Part shown: positions 48,551 to 58,137 of the stretch, in pieces | How the letters are laid out: each line of letters starts with the position of its first letter | Numbering within the stretch: position 1 is the first letter of the stretch | NCBI RefSeq assembly: GCF_016695175.1 | Contig: NZ_CP068023.1 | Coordinates: forward strand, 2,123,501 to 2,187,500 | Source of the DNA: Pseudoalteromonas sp. GCY | GTDB taxonomy: Bacteria; Pseudomonadota; Gammaproteobacteria; Enterobacterales; Alteromonadaceae | DNA length: 64,000 nucleotides | Direction: 5' to 3' | Notes under the pieces: generated by a model | What the model was told of the DNA's origin: nothing | Database searches by the model: none | Seen by the model: the letters and a program-made list of their open reading frames with translations, nothing else | Translations under genes and position numbers: made by a program

Positions 48551-50377
48551 CTAAGTGTTAACAACAAATGTTTTGGGGTTTTTGGGAAAGAAAAAGTCAG
48601 GCTGACGGTCGCATAGAGCAAACTCACGTGTATTTTTATAGGGCAGCTTCATAAACCCTGCTACGCCATAATCTTGAATACTAACCGCGTATTGCATGAT
48701 CCGAGTCAGTAGTGCCTTAAATTGCGCCTCTTTGTTAGCATCAAGTAGCCGGTAGTAATAATGAATTTTCATCCTATCTTGCAACGATTCAAAAATGATG
48801 CAACCTGTATGGTGGATCTGATTTAACTCGAACACGCATTGAATTATCTGTCTTGGCAGCTGCAGTTGCTCGTCTGGATCTTTGCCGTCTTCAAAGTATG
48901 AATGCGGGCGTGTAATTTCATTGCTCGAAATATCGCTCACGCTAAACTCTAGTTCTGGCAGATGGTCAAATTGGAACGCACCGGTGCCGTCACGAGTCAA
49001 TTGAATAGTTTGCCGCGCGTCGAACAAACAGCATTTAAACAAGCCTTTTTGTTTGATCCCCTGCGCAATCATTACGGTGGCGTTCAACGCGTCTTTAAAT
49101 GCAAGACTCAATGTTTCATCGTGTAAAATAAGACTCGACTCAACAAATACCTGAGCGTCTTTCCAATGAAAACTAAGACCACCAACGACCGGATATTTTG
49201 CCAGTCTGCTGATTGAGGCCAAAAAGGCTTTCTCGGTATCGCCGGTATCAAACAAAAACTCTTTATAATATCTATCTAATTGCGCGTCGTTTACGTCTCT
49301 TAGATTGTGTTTATCGTCAGCACGACGCAAAAACTGCTTGCGTGAGCTATAGACGACCGTTTCAGGCTTAACTGTGGTTTCGTAGGTCCAAAAGGGAATG
49401 CGGGATTTTTTCTCTGACAGTGTTAAATCAGGTAAATACATTTTTGCCATTGCTGGCATATTACGAACAAAGTAATCCCCTGCGCTATCCCTCGTTGCTT
49501 TGTCTTTGCTAAGCATGCCATCCAGCACTTGCGCAAATACTTTTGGCAGCCCTAAGGCGCTAGCAGGAATGACCTGAGCACCAAAACGACATGATTGTGC
49601 ACTAGCCAGTGCATAAATCGTCGATGCAACGCCTTGTTCATCGAAGCGAGGAGAAGATTGTGCACCCGACATTTGCTCATCGCCAATAAAGTACACATCT
49701 CCCATCCGAGCGTTGGTTGTACTTACATCTGATGACATCAAATCCATGATATTGCTGGCGATAGGCTCGCCATGTACATCCACCTGAGCATAGACTGAGC
49801 TTCCCCAATCAACCAAAGAGAAACCATCGGAAGCTTCATCCCAAACGATATTGGATGGCTTAATATCTCCATGAACGATAGGCTGAGGAGACATACCATT
49901 GCGACGCTCACGCAAATCAACCAACACATTCCTGAGTTTTAGCGCGAGGCTTACCAACTCATGCGCTTTAAAACGGCCCTTTTTGAGTGAGATCTTTTCT
50001 AAATCTTCACCAGGGGCACGCTCCATCATTAAAATGCCTTGCTTTTTTACTCGTTCGAAGGCATAGAAGTTTGGCACCATCGGGTTGTCAATTTGCGACA
50101 ACATATAGCCTTCATCTTCAAGCCTATCACGCACACTTTGGGCAAGCGTGATCCGAGAAAATTTAAACACCCAGTCTTTCCCCATATCACTTGTACCAGC
50201 AAATACGAAGCCAAATGCACCGGAGCCAATTACCTCAACATGTTTATAGCCAAGTTGGCTCAATTGTTTTTTACAGATATTCAGCCATTGACGGTGCTTT
50301 TTTGCATCATGATGAGACAGTAAGTAGATAGACTGCTGTTCGTTGATATAGAAGTGTTGGATGGATTTTTCAGACAT
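48551..50377 (-). CDS. Hanks-type Ser/Thr protein kinase with large unrecognised C-terminal region
   Basis: The protein has 608 residues from ATG 50377; a TTG at 50398 would add seven. Kinase motifs are complete: P-loop GSGAFGFVF (51-59), Lys72 in WVFKF, catalytic loop VHGDIKPSN (HGD 169-171, Lys173, Asn176) and the metal-binding Asp190 in DWG in place of DFG. After the kinase lobe (to about 310) come ~290 residues with no domain I recognise and no membrane helix. Serine/threonine kinases are not common in this order, so its target is of interest. No phosphatase is adjacent. It lies directly behind the glnS terminator and has no clear ribosome site. Confidence 0.85.
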   Translation of the reverse strand: MSEKSIQHFYINEQQSIYLLSHHDAKKHRQWLNICKKQLSQLGYKHVEVIGSGAFGFVFAGTSDMGKDWVFKFSRITLAQSVRDRLEDEGYMLSQIDNPMVPNFYAFERVKKQGILMMERAPGEDLEKISLKKGRFKAHELVSLALKLRNVLVDLRERRNGMSPQPIVHGDIKPSNIVWDEASDGFSLVDWGSSVYAQVDVHGEPIASNIMDLMSSDVSTTNARMGDVYFIGDEQMSGAQSSPRFDEQGVASTIYALASAQSCRFGAQVIPASALGLPKVFAQVLDGMLSKDKATRDSAGDYFVRNMPAMAKMYLPDLTLSEKKSRIPFWTYETTVKPETVVYSSRKQFLRRADDKHNLRDVNDAQLDRYYKEFLFDTGDTEKAFLASISRLAKYPVVGGLSFHWKDAQVFVESSLILHDETLSLAFKDALNATVMIAQGIKQKGLFKCCLFDARQTIQLTRDGTGAFQFDHLPELEFSVSDISSNEITRPHSYFEDGKDPDEQLQLPRQIIQCVFELNQIHHTGCIIFESLQDRMKIHYYYRLLDANKEAQFKALLTRIMQYAVSIQDYGVAGFMKLPYKNTREFALCDRQPDFFFPKNPKTFVVNT

Positions 50378-50403
50378 AATTGTACGCAGAAAAAGCAATA
50401 AAA

Positions 50404-50423
50404 AAGGTCGACATAAGCCGACC
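50404..50423 (-). terminator. glnS terminator
   Basis: On the minus strand AGGTCG-gcttatgt-CGACCT is followed by TTTTTTATT. It lies 11 bases after the glnS stop and only 27 bases before the kinase start. Confidence 0.85.
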
Positions 50424-50433
50424 TCATTCAGTA

Positions 50434-52098
50434 TTAACCTTGCTGTTCTATCTTAGCCCACGAATCACGTAGACCAACAGTTTGGTTAAACATTAGCGCT
50501 TCTGACTTGTTATCACGACAGAAGTAACCTAAACGCTCGAACTGATAACCTTGCTCAGGCTTAGCGTTTGCAAGCGCTGGTTCAAGTTTGGCATTTGCAA
50601 TGGTTACCAAAGAGTCTGGGTTTAACACTTCCGTGAAATCGTCAGCAGCCGCTGGGTTTGGCACCGTAAATAGGCGGTCATACTGACGCACTGGCGCTTC
50701 AATACAATGTGAAGCAGATACCCAGTGAATTACGCCTTTCACCTTGCGACCATCTTCTGGGTTTTTACCCAAAGTATCAGGGTCGTAACTACAGTAGATT
50801 GTCGTAATATTACCGTTTTCGTCTTCTTCAATGCGCTCAGCTTTAATCACATAAGCATTACGAAGACGCACTTCTTTACCTAGCACCAAACGTTTGAACT
50901 TTTTGTTCGCTTCTACGCGGAAATCTTCTTGTTCAATGTAGACTTCGCGCGTAAACGGCAGCTCACGCTCGCCCATGTCCAATGTTGGGTGATTAGGCGC
51001 TTGTAGCATTTCAACTTTATCTGCATCAAAGTTTTCAATTACTAGCTTAACAGGGTCAAGTACCGCCATTGCGCGTGGTGCATTTTCGTTTAAGTCGTCA
51101 CGGATACACGCTTCAAGCATGCCCATTTCAACCATATTGTCCATTTTGGTTACGCCAATGCGCTTACAAAACTCGCGAATTGCAGCTGGTGTATAACCAC
51201 GACGACGAAGGCCTGCAATTGTCGGCATGCGCGGGTCGTCCCATCCTTCAACATGGTTATTAACAACCAAGTCGTTGAGCTTACGCTTCGACATCACCGT
51301 GTATTCAAGATTTAAACGAGAAAACTCGATTTGCTGCGGATGACACTCGATACTGATGTTATCTAGCACCCAGTCGTACAAACGGCGGTTATCTTGGAAC
51401 TCTAATGTACAAAGTGAATGCGTGATCCCTTCAAGCGCATCGGAAATACAGTGCGTAAAGTCATACATCGGATAGATGCACCACTTATCACCAGTTTGAT
51501 GATGGTGTGCAAAACGTACACGATAGATGATAGGGTCGCGAAGCACCATAAATGAGCTTGCCATGTCAATCTTAGCACGAAGAACACATTCCCCTTCTTT
51601 AAACTCGCCATTTCTCATTTTTTCGAATAAGGCTAAGTTCTCTTCAGGTGAAGTGTCACGATAAGGGCTATTTTTGCCAGGTTCAGTCAGCGTGCCGCGA
51701 TATTCACGTGCCTGCTCAGGCGACAGGAAGCAAACGTACGCTTTGTCATTTTCGATTAGCTCAACTGCGTAGTTATAGAGCTTGTCAAAGTAGTTTGATG
51801 AATAGCAAATTTCGCCATCCCATTCGAACCCTAGCCACTGTACGTCTTCTTGGATCGACTTAACGTAGTTGATGTCTTCTTTTTCTGGGTTGGTATCGTC
51901 AAAGCGTAAGTTACACTTGCCTTGATAATCTTGGGCAATACCAAAATTTAAGCAAATTGATTTAGCATGGCCTATGTGTAAAAAGCCATTTGGCTCAGGT
52001 GGAAAACGTGTGTGCGTAGACGCATGTTTGCCACTGGCAAGATCCGCATCAATAATGTTGCGAATAAAGTTTGATGGGCGATTTTCAGTTTCCGCCAT
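50434..52098 (-). CDS. glnS: Glutaminyl-tRNA synthetase
   Basis: This 554-residue class I synthetase charges tRNA(Gln) directly. [20 protein letters not shown] contains the HIGH motif and VMSKRKL stands for KMSKS. The anticodon-binding beta barrels fill the C-terminal half (from about 340). Length equals that of E. coli GlnS (554). Presence of GlnS means glutamine is attached directly rather than by transamidation. It is transcribed alone, ending in a terminator before the kinase. Confidence 0.97.
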   Translation of the reverse strand: MAETENRPSNFIRNIIDADLASGKHASTHTRFPPEPNGFLHIGHAKSICLNFGIAQDYQGKCNLRFDDTNPEKEDINYVKSIQEDVQWLGFEWDGEICYSSNYFDKLYNYAVELIENDKAYVCFLSPEQAREYRGTLTEPGKNSPYRDTSPEENLALFEKMRNGEFKEGECVLRAKIDMASSFMVLRDPIIYRVRFAHHHQTGDKWCIYPMYDFTHCISDALEGITHSLCTLEFQDNRRLYDWVLDNISIECHPQQIEFSRLNLEYTVMSKRKLNDLVVNNHVEGWDDPRMPTIAGLRRRGYTPAAIREFCKRIGVTKMDNMVEMGMLEACIRDDLNENAPRAMAVLDPVKLVIENFDADKVEMLQAPNHPTLDMGERELPFTREVYIEQEDFRVEANKKFKRLVLGKEVRLRNAYVIKAERIEEDENGNITTIYCSYDPDTLGKNPEDGRKVKGVIHWVSASHCIEAPVRQYDRLFTVPNPAAADDFTEVLNPDSLVTIANAKLEPALANAKPEQGYQFERLGYFCRDNKSEALMFNQTVGLRDSWAKIEQQG

Positions 52099-52346
52099 AG
52101 GAAATCTTTCCTCTGAATTATGCTCTTAGTTAACCTCGGCATTATTACAAAAACTCAGCCGAACTTACAGCAATTATCTGCGCTGTATCAGGATTTATTC
52201 ATTTGGTTAAATGTTCATCAGATTTTTGTGACAAATTTTGTTCTAGCGCAATATTTCCGTCACAACTTCATCCTATAGTTGCGCCATCTCAGTGTTTATA
52301 CCACAAACACTGCTTAAGTCACGTTACCGAGGAAAGGACAAAAGTA

Positions 52347-53417
52347 ATGGCTTCAATGAATTTGAATCGTGTTTATATATCAACTAAGGCTAGAAACAAT
52401 CATTATATTCTTGCTGAGTTTAAACCGGATGATGCATTCTATGCATGTTTTGACTCCAGCAGCGCGTGTTACGAGCGTTTGTCTCGCCAGCTCTTCGCAC
52501 TGTGTGACGAATATGAACTGCATAATGTACATGTAATTGCGAACGATAAATTGCCGGTGGTGCGTTACCACGACGAAGCTTATACCATGCAAACAGAAAA
52601 GCAGATTTTGTTTTTCTATAATCCTAAGTTCCACGAAGCGCACCAAACTTATCTCAATGACGGATACCAAGCGCGTAAAATCCGCTTACTGTTTTTAGCC
52701 ACGGGAAATGAATTACGCGCCAATGCGGCGACCTTCCACAGCAAAGTGAAAAAGGTGCTTGATGCACTTAAAGAAGGGTTTTCTCCGCTAGAACCTCAGT
52801 TTAGAGTGCGAGACCATCAACATTTAACCTATGACCTATTTGCCAAAGCGAAAGGCGACAAAGAGTCATATGGCTATAAGTTGCGTGCACTTTACCCACG
52901 TTATCAAGCCAGAAACTGCACGTTACCAGAAGAATATAGTGAAATGACTTACGCGACCTTTAACATTCCAGTGTCACGTGCAATAAAAACGGAGTTCCAA
53001 AGCCAAATGCGCCCTGGTGATTACGGACAATTCTATCGCACACTAGAAGATGCATTTCTTTCTTCTTGCGCCGATAAACAGCTCAATATGGTAGCAATGG
53101 TAGCCGATGGCCGTTTGCCTATCGTCAGAAGCGCCAAAATTGATAAGTCCGATACCAACCGAGAGCTACAAAAGCTGAGTTTTGATACCGGCTCCGGTGA
53201 CAATCAAATTTACTCACTGTTTAACGAAGCAAACCTAGTGGACACCATTCGCTTTGTCATCGTTGCCAATGACAAAGACAAAAAAGACATGGGCTATGGT
53301 CGTTTTATGAATCACGTAGAAACGGCTATTAAACGCTTTGTCGCGCAACTTCCTGTTAATGTTGAAAAGCAAGACATCAACGTACGCTTCTTCCAACATA
53401 TTAGTTACGACTACTAA
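52347..53417 (+). CDS. DUF3083-family protein with internal duplication
   Basis: The protein has 356 residues from ATG 52347, preceded by GAGGAAAGGA; the open frame runs up to 52203 but that part is not like the family. It matches DUF3083, seen in Alteromonadales and related orders, function unknown. Two halves repeat at an offset of about 188-194: NDKLPVVR (66-73) / DGRLPIVR (254-261); KIRLLFLATG (111-120) / TIRFVIVAND (300-309); FHSKVKKVLDALKE (130-143) / FMNHVETAIKRFVA (320-333); RVRDHQHLTYD (153-163) / NVRFFQHISYD (345-355). No signal peptide or membrane segment, so it is cytosolic. It stands alone, divergent from glnS. Confidence 0.82.
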   Translation: MASMNLNRVYISTKARNNHYILAEFKPDDAFYACFDSSSACYERLSRQLFALCDEYELHNVHVIANDKLPVVRYHDEAYTMQTEKQILFFYNPKFHEAHQTYLNDGYQARKIRLLFLATGNELRANAATFHSKVKKVLDALKEGFSPLEPQFRVRDHQHLTYDLFAKAKGDKESYGYKLRALYPRYQARNCTLPEEYSEMTYATFNIPVSRAIKTEFQSQMRPGDYGQFYRTLEDAFLSSCADKQLNMVAMVADGRLPIVRSAKIDKSDTNRELQKLSFDTGSGDNQIYSLFNEANLVDTIRFVIVANDKDKKDMGYGRFMNHVETAIKRFVAQLPVNVEKQDINVRFFQHISYDY

Positions 53418-53433
53418 CCCTTAAATAAGGTTT

Positions 53434-53462
53434 GGGCGCTTCCTACACAGGTCATTGCGCCC
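53434..53462 (+). terminator. Hairpin after the DUF3083 gene
   Basis: GGGCGC and GCGCCC pair across a 17-base loop, followed by TACTTCTTT. It lies 16 bases after the stop. Likely but weak terminator. Confidence 0.5.
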
Positions 53463-53510
53463 TACTTCTTTAGGAGAATAATATAAGCGCCAATTTAAAC
53501 TACAAGATAA

Positions 53511-53918
53511 TTATAATTTTTTATACCAAGTGAGGCCTGAATACGGTTGCTGCTGTAAACTTTTTAACCGACTTTGCAAACTACCACTATGGATCTCGAG
53601 TTTGTGATGATCGGGGTCAAAAATATAGAGCGAGTCCCCTTCGCTGCAATTTTGTTGCCATACGCCAACCCCCTTTTCCAATACCACTTGAGAAAAAGTT
53701 GAAAAGTCTTCGGCAGCAATATTGAACGCTATATGACTGTAATCTGAGCTCGGAGATGGCTCACCTAAAGATAAACAAAGCCACACATCACCGAGGCTTA
53801 AATACGCGCCTTTATCCCAAGTTACCCAAAGTTCACAGCCCAGTAAATCGTTGTAAAAAGTAAGTGACGCTTCAAGATCGGATACCGAAATCGTAATATG
53901 ATTTAAACCTGATAACAT
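53511..53918 (-). CDS. FosA-like VOC-family thiol transferase
   Basis: The 135-residue protein is close to FosA of Pseudomonas aeruginosa (also 135) along its whole length by eye. The metal ligands H7, H62 and E108 are kept (H7, H64, E110 in FosA), as are Thr9, the ENSEGD-like loop (NCSEGDS) and Arg117 (Arg119). The fosfomycin-contacting Lys90 of FosA, however, is Gln88 here (WQQN for WKQN). FosA adds glutathione to fosfomycin; this variant may have lower activity or another substrate. It sits alone behind the etfBA terminator. Confidence 0.82.
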   Translation of the reverse strand: MLSGLNHITISVSDLEASLTFYNDLLGCELWVTWDKGAYLSLGDVWLCLSLGEPSPSSDYSHIAFNIAAEDFSTFSQVVLEKGVGVWQQNCSEGDSLYIFDPDHHKLEIHSGSLQSRLKSLQQQPYSGLTWYKKL

Positions 53919-53953
53919 ATTTATTCCTACCGCTTTTTATCCCAGACATGAAA

Positions 53954-53982
53954 AAAGCCGCGACCAAAGGTACAACGGCTTT
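53954..53982 (-). terminator. etfBA terminator
   Basis: On the minus strand AAAGCCG and CGGCTTTTTTC enclose a 15-base loop, 50 bases after the etfA stop. Confidence 0.8.
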
Positions 53983-54031
53983 AACAACCAGAATTATTTT
54001 TCTTGATGTAGGCTAGCTACAAAAAGAAGCG

Positions 54032-54958
54032 TTACAGTGTCTGTTCAAGCTCTGGTAACGCATCAAAGAGATCCGCAACAAGGCCATAATCAGCCACTTG
54101 GAAAATGGGGGCTTCTGGGTCTTTGTTGATAGCGACAATGACCTTAGAATCCTTCATACCCGCAAGGTGTTGAATAGCACCGCTGATCCCAACTGCAATA
54201 TATAAGTTAGGCGCCACAATCTTACCGGTTTGGCCCACCTGCATATCGTTAGGCACAAAGCCCGCGTCAACAGCAGCACGCGATGCACCAATTGCGGCCC
54301 CTAGTTTGTCAGCAATACCATTTAGCAAGGCAAAGTTTTCACCGTTTTGCATACCACGGCCACCTGAAATAACAACTGGTGCGGCAGTTAATTCCGGACG
54401 CTCAGATTCAGTTTGTTCAATGCTCACAAACTCACTCACTTGAGAGGCAATACTTTGCGAGCGCTCCTCAATGTCACATGCAGCTTGAGTCTCTACCGCA
54501 TCAAATGCTGATGCACGCACAGTGATAACTTTTTGTGAGTCTAATGATTTTACAGTCGCAATTGCATTACCCGCATAAATTGGACGCTTAAAGGTGTCTG
54601 CATCAAGCACATCGATAATTTCTGAGATCTGTGATTTGTCGAGTAGCGCCGCGACACGTGGCGCGATATTTTTACCTGTGGTAGACGCTGAAAACAAAAT
54701 GTGTGAAAAGTCACTTGCTAACTCAACAACGAGCTCAGATGTGTTTTCTGCCAATTGGTGCTCGAAAGAAGCATCGTCAACCGCGACCACCTTTTGTACG
54801 CCAGCGATCTGAGCAGAGTGATTGGCAGCCTCAGTAATGTTGTAACCTGCAACTAATACGGTAACGTCGCTTGCGATTTTTGTCGCAGCAGCAACCACCT
54901 TAGCGGTTTCAGGCTTTAATACACCATTTTCGTGCTCAGCAATAACTAATACGCTCAT
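54032..54958 (-). CDS. etfA: Electron transfer flavoprotein alpha subunit
   Basis: The 308-residue subunit binds FAD near its C-terminus: [56 protein letters not shown] and the closing [20 protein letters not shown] are all typical. With EtfB it takes electrons from acyl-CoA dehydrogenases and hands them to ETF dehydrogenase. It overlaps etfB by 4 bases (ATGA). Confidence 0.96.
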   Translation of the reverse strand: MSVLVIAEHENGVLKPETAKVVAAATKIASDVTVLVAGYNITEAANHSAQIAGVQKVVAVDDASFEHQLAENTSELVVELASDFSHILFSASTTGKNIAPRVAALLDKSQISEIIDVLDADTFKRPIYAGNAIATVKSLDSQKVITVRASAFDAVETQAACDIEERSQSIASQVSEFVSIEQTESERPELTAAPVVISGGRGMQNGENFALLNGIADKLGAAIGASRAAVDAGFVPNDMQVGQTGKIVAPNLYIAVGISGAIQHLAGMKDSKVIVAINKDPEAPIFQVADYGLVADLFDALPELEQTL

Positions 54959-55707
54959 GAGATCACCTTTGCTTCTGTTTTTAACTTGTTTACTAACTCT
55001 TCAACGCTCTCAACCATCACGCCACCAGAGCGCTTAGCTGGCTCTTCAACTTTCACCAATTCAATACGAGGAGCTAAATCAACGCCTAACGAATCCGCTG
55101 CGATTACGTCTAGTGGTTTACGTTTAGCTTTCATGATATTTGGCAGTGAAGCATAACGAGGTTCATTCAAACGCAAGTCTGTTGTTACGACAGCTGGAAG
55201 TGAAAGCGACACCGTTTGCAAACCGCCATCAACTTCACGCGTCACTTGCACTTTATCGCCTTCAACTACAACTTTAGAGGCAAAAGTGCCCTGAGCACGT
55301 TTAGTTAACGCCGCTAGCATTTGTCCTGTTTGGTTGTTATCAGAATCGATAGACTGTTTACCTAGAATGACCAGCTCTGGACTTTCTTGTTCCACTACCT
55401 TAGCCAGTAGTTTTGCAATGTGCAGAGATTCAAGCTTTGCGTCTGTTTCAATGTGAATCGCTTTATCTGCACCCAGTGCAAGCGCCGTTCTTAGCTGCTC
55501 TTGACAAGCTTTATCGCCAATTGATATGGCAATAACTTCCGTTGCGGTGCCCGCTTCTTTTAAACGAACCGCCTCTTCTACTGCGATTTCACAAAATGGG
55601 TTGATCGCCATTTTAACGTTGCTCAAATCAACATCACTGTTGTCAGATTTGACTCTTGCCTTTACGTTGTAATCAATCACGCGTTTGATTGGCACAAGTA
55701 CTTTCAT
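54955..55707 (-). CDS. etfB: Electron transfer flavoprotein beta subunit
   Basis: The 250-residue subunit starts [20 protein letters not shown]. The AMP-binding [21 protein letters not shown] signature [40 protein letters not shown] and [20 protein letters not shown] are present. First gene of etfBA, divergent from the ETF dehydrogenase gene with 176 bases between starts, in which two palindromes lie. Both units are therefore probably co-regulated. Confidence 0.96.
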   Translation of the reverse strand: MKVLVPIKRVIDYNVKARVKSDNSDVDLSNVKMAINPFCEIAVEEAVRLKEAGTATEVIAISIGDKACQEQLRTALALGADKAIHIETDAKLESLHIAKLLAKVVEQESPELVILGKQSIDSDNNQTGQMLAALTKRAQGTFASKVVVEGDKVQVTREVDGGLQTVSLSLPAVVTTDLRLNEPRYASLPNIMKAKRKPLDVIAADSLGVDLAPRIELVKVEEPAKRSGGVMVESVEELVNKLKTEAKVIS

Positions 55708-55737
55708 GGTTACTCCATCATCTGGTTATTCTCTAAG

Positions 55738-55753
55738 CTGACGTCTACGTCAA
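55738..55753. promoter_or_regulatory. ACGT-dyad next to etfB, likely LiuR-type site A
   Basis: TGACGT-ct-ACGTCA, a 14-base dyad, lies 32 bases before the etfB start. It shares its TGACGT-N2-ACGTCA core with the second site and, less exactly, the bkd site. Confidence 0.55.
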
Positions 55754-55785
55754 CAAATTATTTTATTGGTTTCAGACTACTTCCT

Positions 55786-55803
55786 GTTGACGTAAACGTC
55801 AAC
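55786..55803. promoter_or_regulatory. ACGT-dyad in the etf intergenic region, likely LiuR-type site B
   Basis: GTTGACGTAAACGTCAAC has 8-base perfect arms. It lies 81 bases before the ETF dehydrogenase start and 79 before etfB, so it can serve both promoters. Confidence 0.65.
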
Positions 55804-55883
55804 CTCAAATAACCTTAGTTTAACGAAAATCAAACTAAAGCCTCTCTTTAGTTAATCTACCGTCAAATAGTGTGAGGTTAATA

Positions 55884-57533
55884 ATGGTCGAACGTGAAAC
55901 CATGGAGTTTGATGTTGTGATAGTTGGTGCAGGTCCTGCGGGCCTGTCTTGCGCTATCCGACTCGCTCAACAGGCTCAAGAAAAACAACAAGAATTAATG
56001 ATCTGTGTAGTCGAAAAAGGCTCAGAAGTAGGTGCACATATCTTGTCGGGTGCAGTATTTGAAACCAAAGCACTAGATGAACTTATCCCTGATTGGGCTG
56101 CAAAAGGCGCTCCCGTGACAACGAAAGTGACGGGTGACGACATTTATTTATTCAAAAATGAAACCAATGCCACCAAACTGCCTCATCTAGTGGTACCAAA
56201 AACATTTAAAAACGACGGCAACTATATTGTTTCTATGGGGAATGTTTGCCGTTGGCTCGCTGAACAAGCAGAGCAACTTGGCGTTGAAATTTTCCCAGGC
56301 TTTAGCGCCCACTCTCTAATTGTTGAAGAGCAACAAGTTAAAGGTATTATTACCGGTGATATGGGCTTAGATAGAGATGGCCAACCTAAAGACAGCTACA
56401 TGCCTGGAATGGAGCTTAGAGCGAAATATACCGTATTTGCTGAAGGTTGCCGTGGCCACTTAGGCAAACAACTTATAGCTGAATTTAAACTGGATAAAGA
56501 CGCTTCCCCTCAACACTATGGCATCGGCTTTAAGGAAATTTGGCAAGTAGACCAAAGCAAGCATAAAGAAGGTCTTGTTGTACATGGCACAGGTTGGCCG
56601 CTCGACAATGATACACATGGCGGTTCATTTATGTATCATGCTGAAAACAATCAAGTCGTGGTCGGGTTAATCATCGACTTAAATTACACTAATCCACACC
56701 TAAGTCCATTTGATGAATTTCAGCGTATGAAGCATCATGACACCTTTGCGAGTGTACTTGAAGGTGGTGAGCGCATTGCCTATGGTGCTCGAGCAATCGC
56801 CAAAGGTGGCTTTCACAGCCTACCTAAAATGCACTTCCCAGGTGGTTTACTGATTGGCTGTGACGCAGGTACCCTCAACTTTGCCAAAATTAAAGGCAAC
56901 CATACTGCAATGAAGTCCGGTATGCTTGCAGCCGATGCCATCATTGAGGTATTAGGCCAAGAAAGCGCTCCGTCAGACTTGGTAAGCTTTGCCGACAAAT
57001 TTAAGGCTAGTTGGCTTTATGATGAGCTTTATCAATCTCGTAACTTTGGCCCAGCAATGCATAAGTTAGGTCGTATTATGGGCGGCGCCTACAATATGAT
57101 CGACCAAAACATTTTCTCAGGTTCGCTACCATTTACTATTAAGGACGAACATCAGGATCACGCACAGCTTAAGCTTGCATCTGAATCGCAAACTATAAGT
57201 TACCCAAAGCCGGATGGTAAATTAAGCTTTGACAAACTTTCTTCCGTATTTTTATCGAATACCAATCATGAAGAAGTGCAACCATGTCATTTACAGTTAA
57301 AAGACTCAGATATTCCAATCAAAGTGAATTTAGCTAAGTTTGATGAGCCAGCACAGCGATACTGTCCTGCTGGCGTGTATGAAGTAAACGAAAACGAGCA
57401 AGGTGAGAAGCAGTTTGTTATCAATTCGCAAAACTGTATTCATTGCAAAACCTGCGATATTAAAGATCCGAGCCAAAATATAACCTGGGTCACACCAGAG
57501 GGTGCCGGTGGTCCAAACTATCCAAACATGTAA
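55884..57533 (+). CDS. Electron transfer flavoprotein-ubiquinone oxidoreductase
   Basis: The protein has 549 residues from ATG 55884 (GAGG upstream; a GTG at 55872 is also possible). It passes electrons from ETF to ubiquinone at the inner membrane. The FAD fold is FDVVIVGAGPAGLSCAIRLA; the membrane-contact/quinone region lies in the middle; the C-terminal [4Fe-4S] cluster is made of CPAGVYEV and NCIHCKTCDIKDPSQNI, with the family end GGPNYPNM. All four Cys are visible. It is divergent from etfBA with shared candidate operators, so the three gene products form one electron path from acyl-CoA dehydrogenases to quinone. Confidence 0.96.
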   Translation: MVERETMEFDVVIVGAGPAGLSCAIRLAQQAQEKQQELMICVVEKGSEVGAHILSGAVFETKALDELIPDWAAKGAPVTTKVTGDDIYLFKNETNATKLPHLVVPKTFKNDGNYIVSMGNVCRWLAEQAEQLGVEIFPGFSAHSLIVEEQQVKGIITGDMGLDRDGQPKDSYMPGMELRAKYTVFAEGCRGHLGKQLIAEFKLDKDASPQHYGIGFKEIWQVDQSKHKEGLVVHGTGWPLDNDTHGGSFMYHAENNQVVVGLIIDLNYTNPHLSPFDEFQRMKHHDTFASVLEGGERIAYGARAIAKGGFHSLPKMHFPGGLLIGCDAGTLNFAKIKGNHTAMKSGMLAADAIIEVLGQESAPSDLVSFADKFKASWLYDELYQSRNFGPAMHKLGRIMGGAYNMIDQNIFSGSLPFTIKDEHQDHAQLKLASESQTISYPKPDGKLSFDKLSSVFLSNTNHEEVQPCHLQLKDSDIPIKVNLAKFDEPAQRYCPAGVYEVNENEQGEKQFVINSQNCIHCKTCDIKDPSQNITWVTPEGAGGPNYPNM

Positions 57534-57555
57534 TACCAATAAATCCTAAATTGCG

Positions 57556-57570
57556 GGGGCGAAATGCCCC
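57556..57570 (+). terminator. Terminator of the ETF dehydrogenase gene
   Basis: GGGGC-gaaat-GCCCC followed by TTTCTTT, 22 bases after the stop. Short but GC-rich. Confidence 0.7.
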
Positions 57571-57616
57571 TTTCTTTCCTATACTTAGCGTATATTTTTA
57601 AAATAGAGTTGAGTCT

Positions 57617-58096
57617 ATGCCACAACAATCCGTTACCTTTCGATTTTTAGCAGAGCCCACCGACGTCAACTTTGGCGGTAAAGTACACGGTGGTATGGTC
57701 ATGAAATGGATTGATCAAGCTGGGTATGCTTGCGCCGCGGGTTGGAGCGGCAGCTATTGCGTTACCGTTTCAGTAGCGGGCATGCGCTTCCACCGCCCTA
57801 TTCTTGTGGGTCAAATTGTTGAAGTTTCCGCGCGGATTGCCCACACCGGGAACACCAGTATGCAGATTTTTATTCAAGTGCGCTGTGGCGATCCAAAAAC
57901 GCAGCGACTTGTCGAAACCAATCACTGCATTATCAGCTTTATCGCCATGGACCAAGCTGGATATCCAATTCAAATTCCTCAGTTTAAAGCGAAAACCGAA
58001 GAAGAGAAAAAATTAGAAGCCTATGCGGTGAAAATGAAGGAAATAGCGATCCAGACTGAATCGCTATTAGAAGAAACCTTGTCCGATAGTAAATAA
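57617..58096 (+). CDS. Acyl-CoA thioesterase (hotdog fold)
   Basis: This 159-residue protein has the YciA/BACH-type core: TDVNFGGKVHGGMVMKWIDQ, AGYACAAGWSG, GMRFHRPILVGQIVEVSARIAHTGNTSMQIF, and the acidic catalytic residue in the HGG-x-x-M-x-x-D region. It should release fatty acid from acyl-CoA. It is longer than the 144-residue paralogue at 8320 by a C-terminal charged helix (about 130-159). It lies behind the ETF dehydrogenase terminator, so it may have its own promoter. Confidence 0.88.
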   Translation: MPQQSVTFRFLAEPTDVNFGGKVHGGMVMKWIDQAGYACAAGWSGSYCVTVSVAGMRFHRPILVGQIVEVSARIAHTGNTSMQIFIQVRCGDPKTQRLVETNHCIISFIAMDQAGYPIQIPQFKAKTEEEKKLEAYAVKMKEIAIQTESLLEETLSDSK

Positions 58097-58137
58097 CATG
58101 AAGGTCTGATAACAAAAATTGAAGTGTAGAAGTTCAG

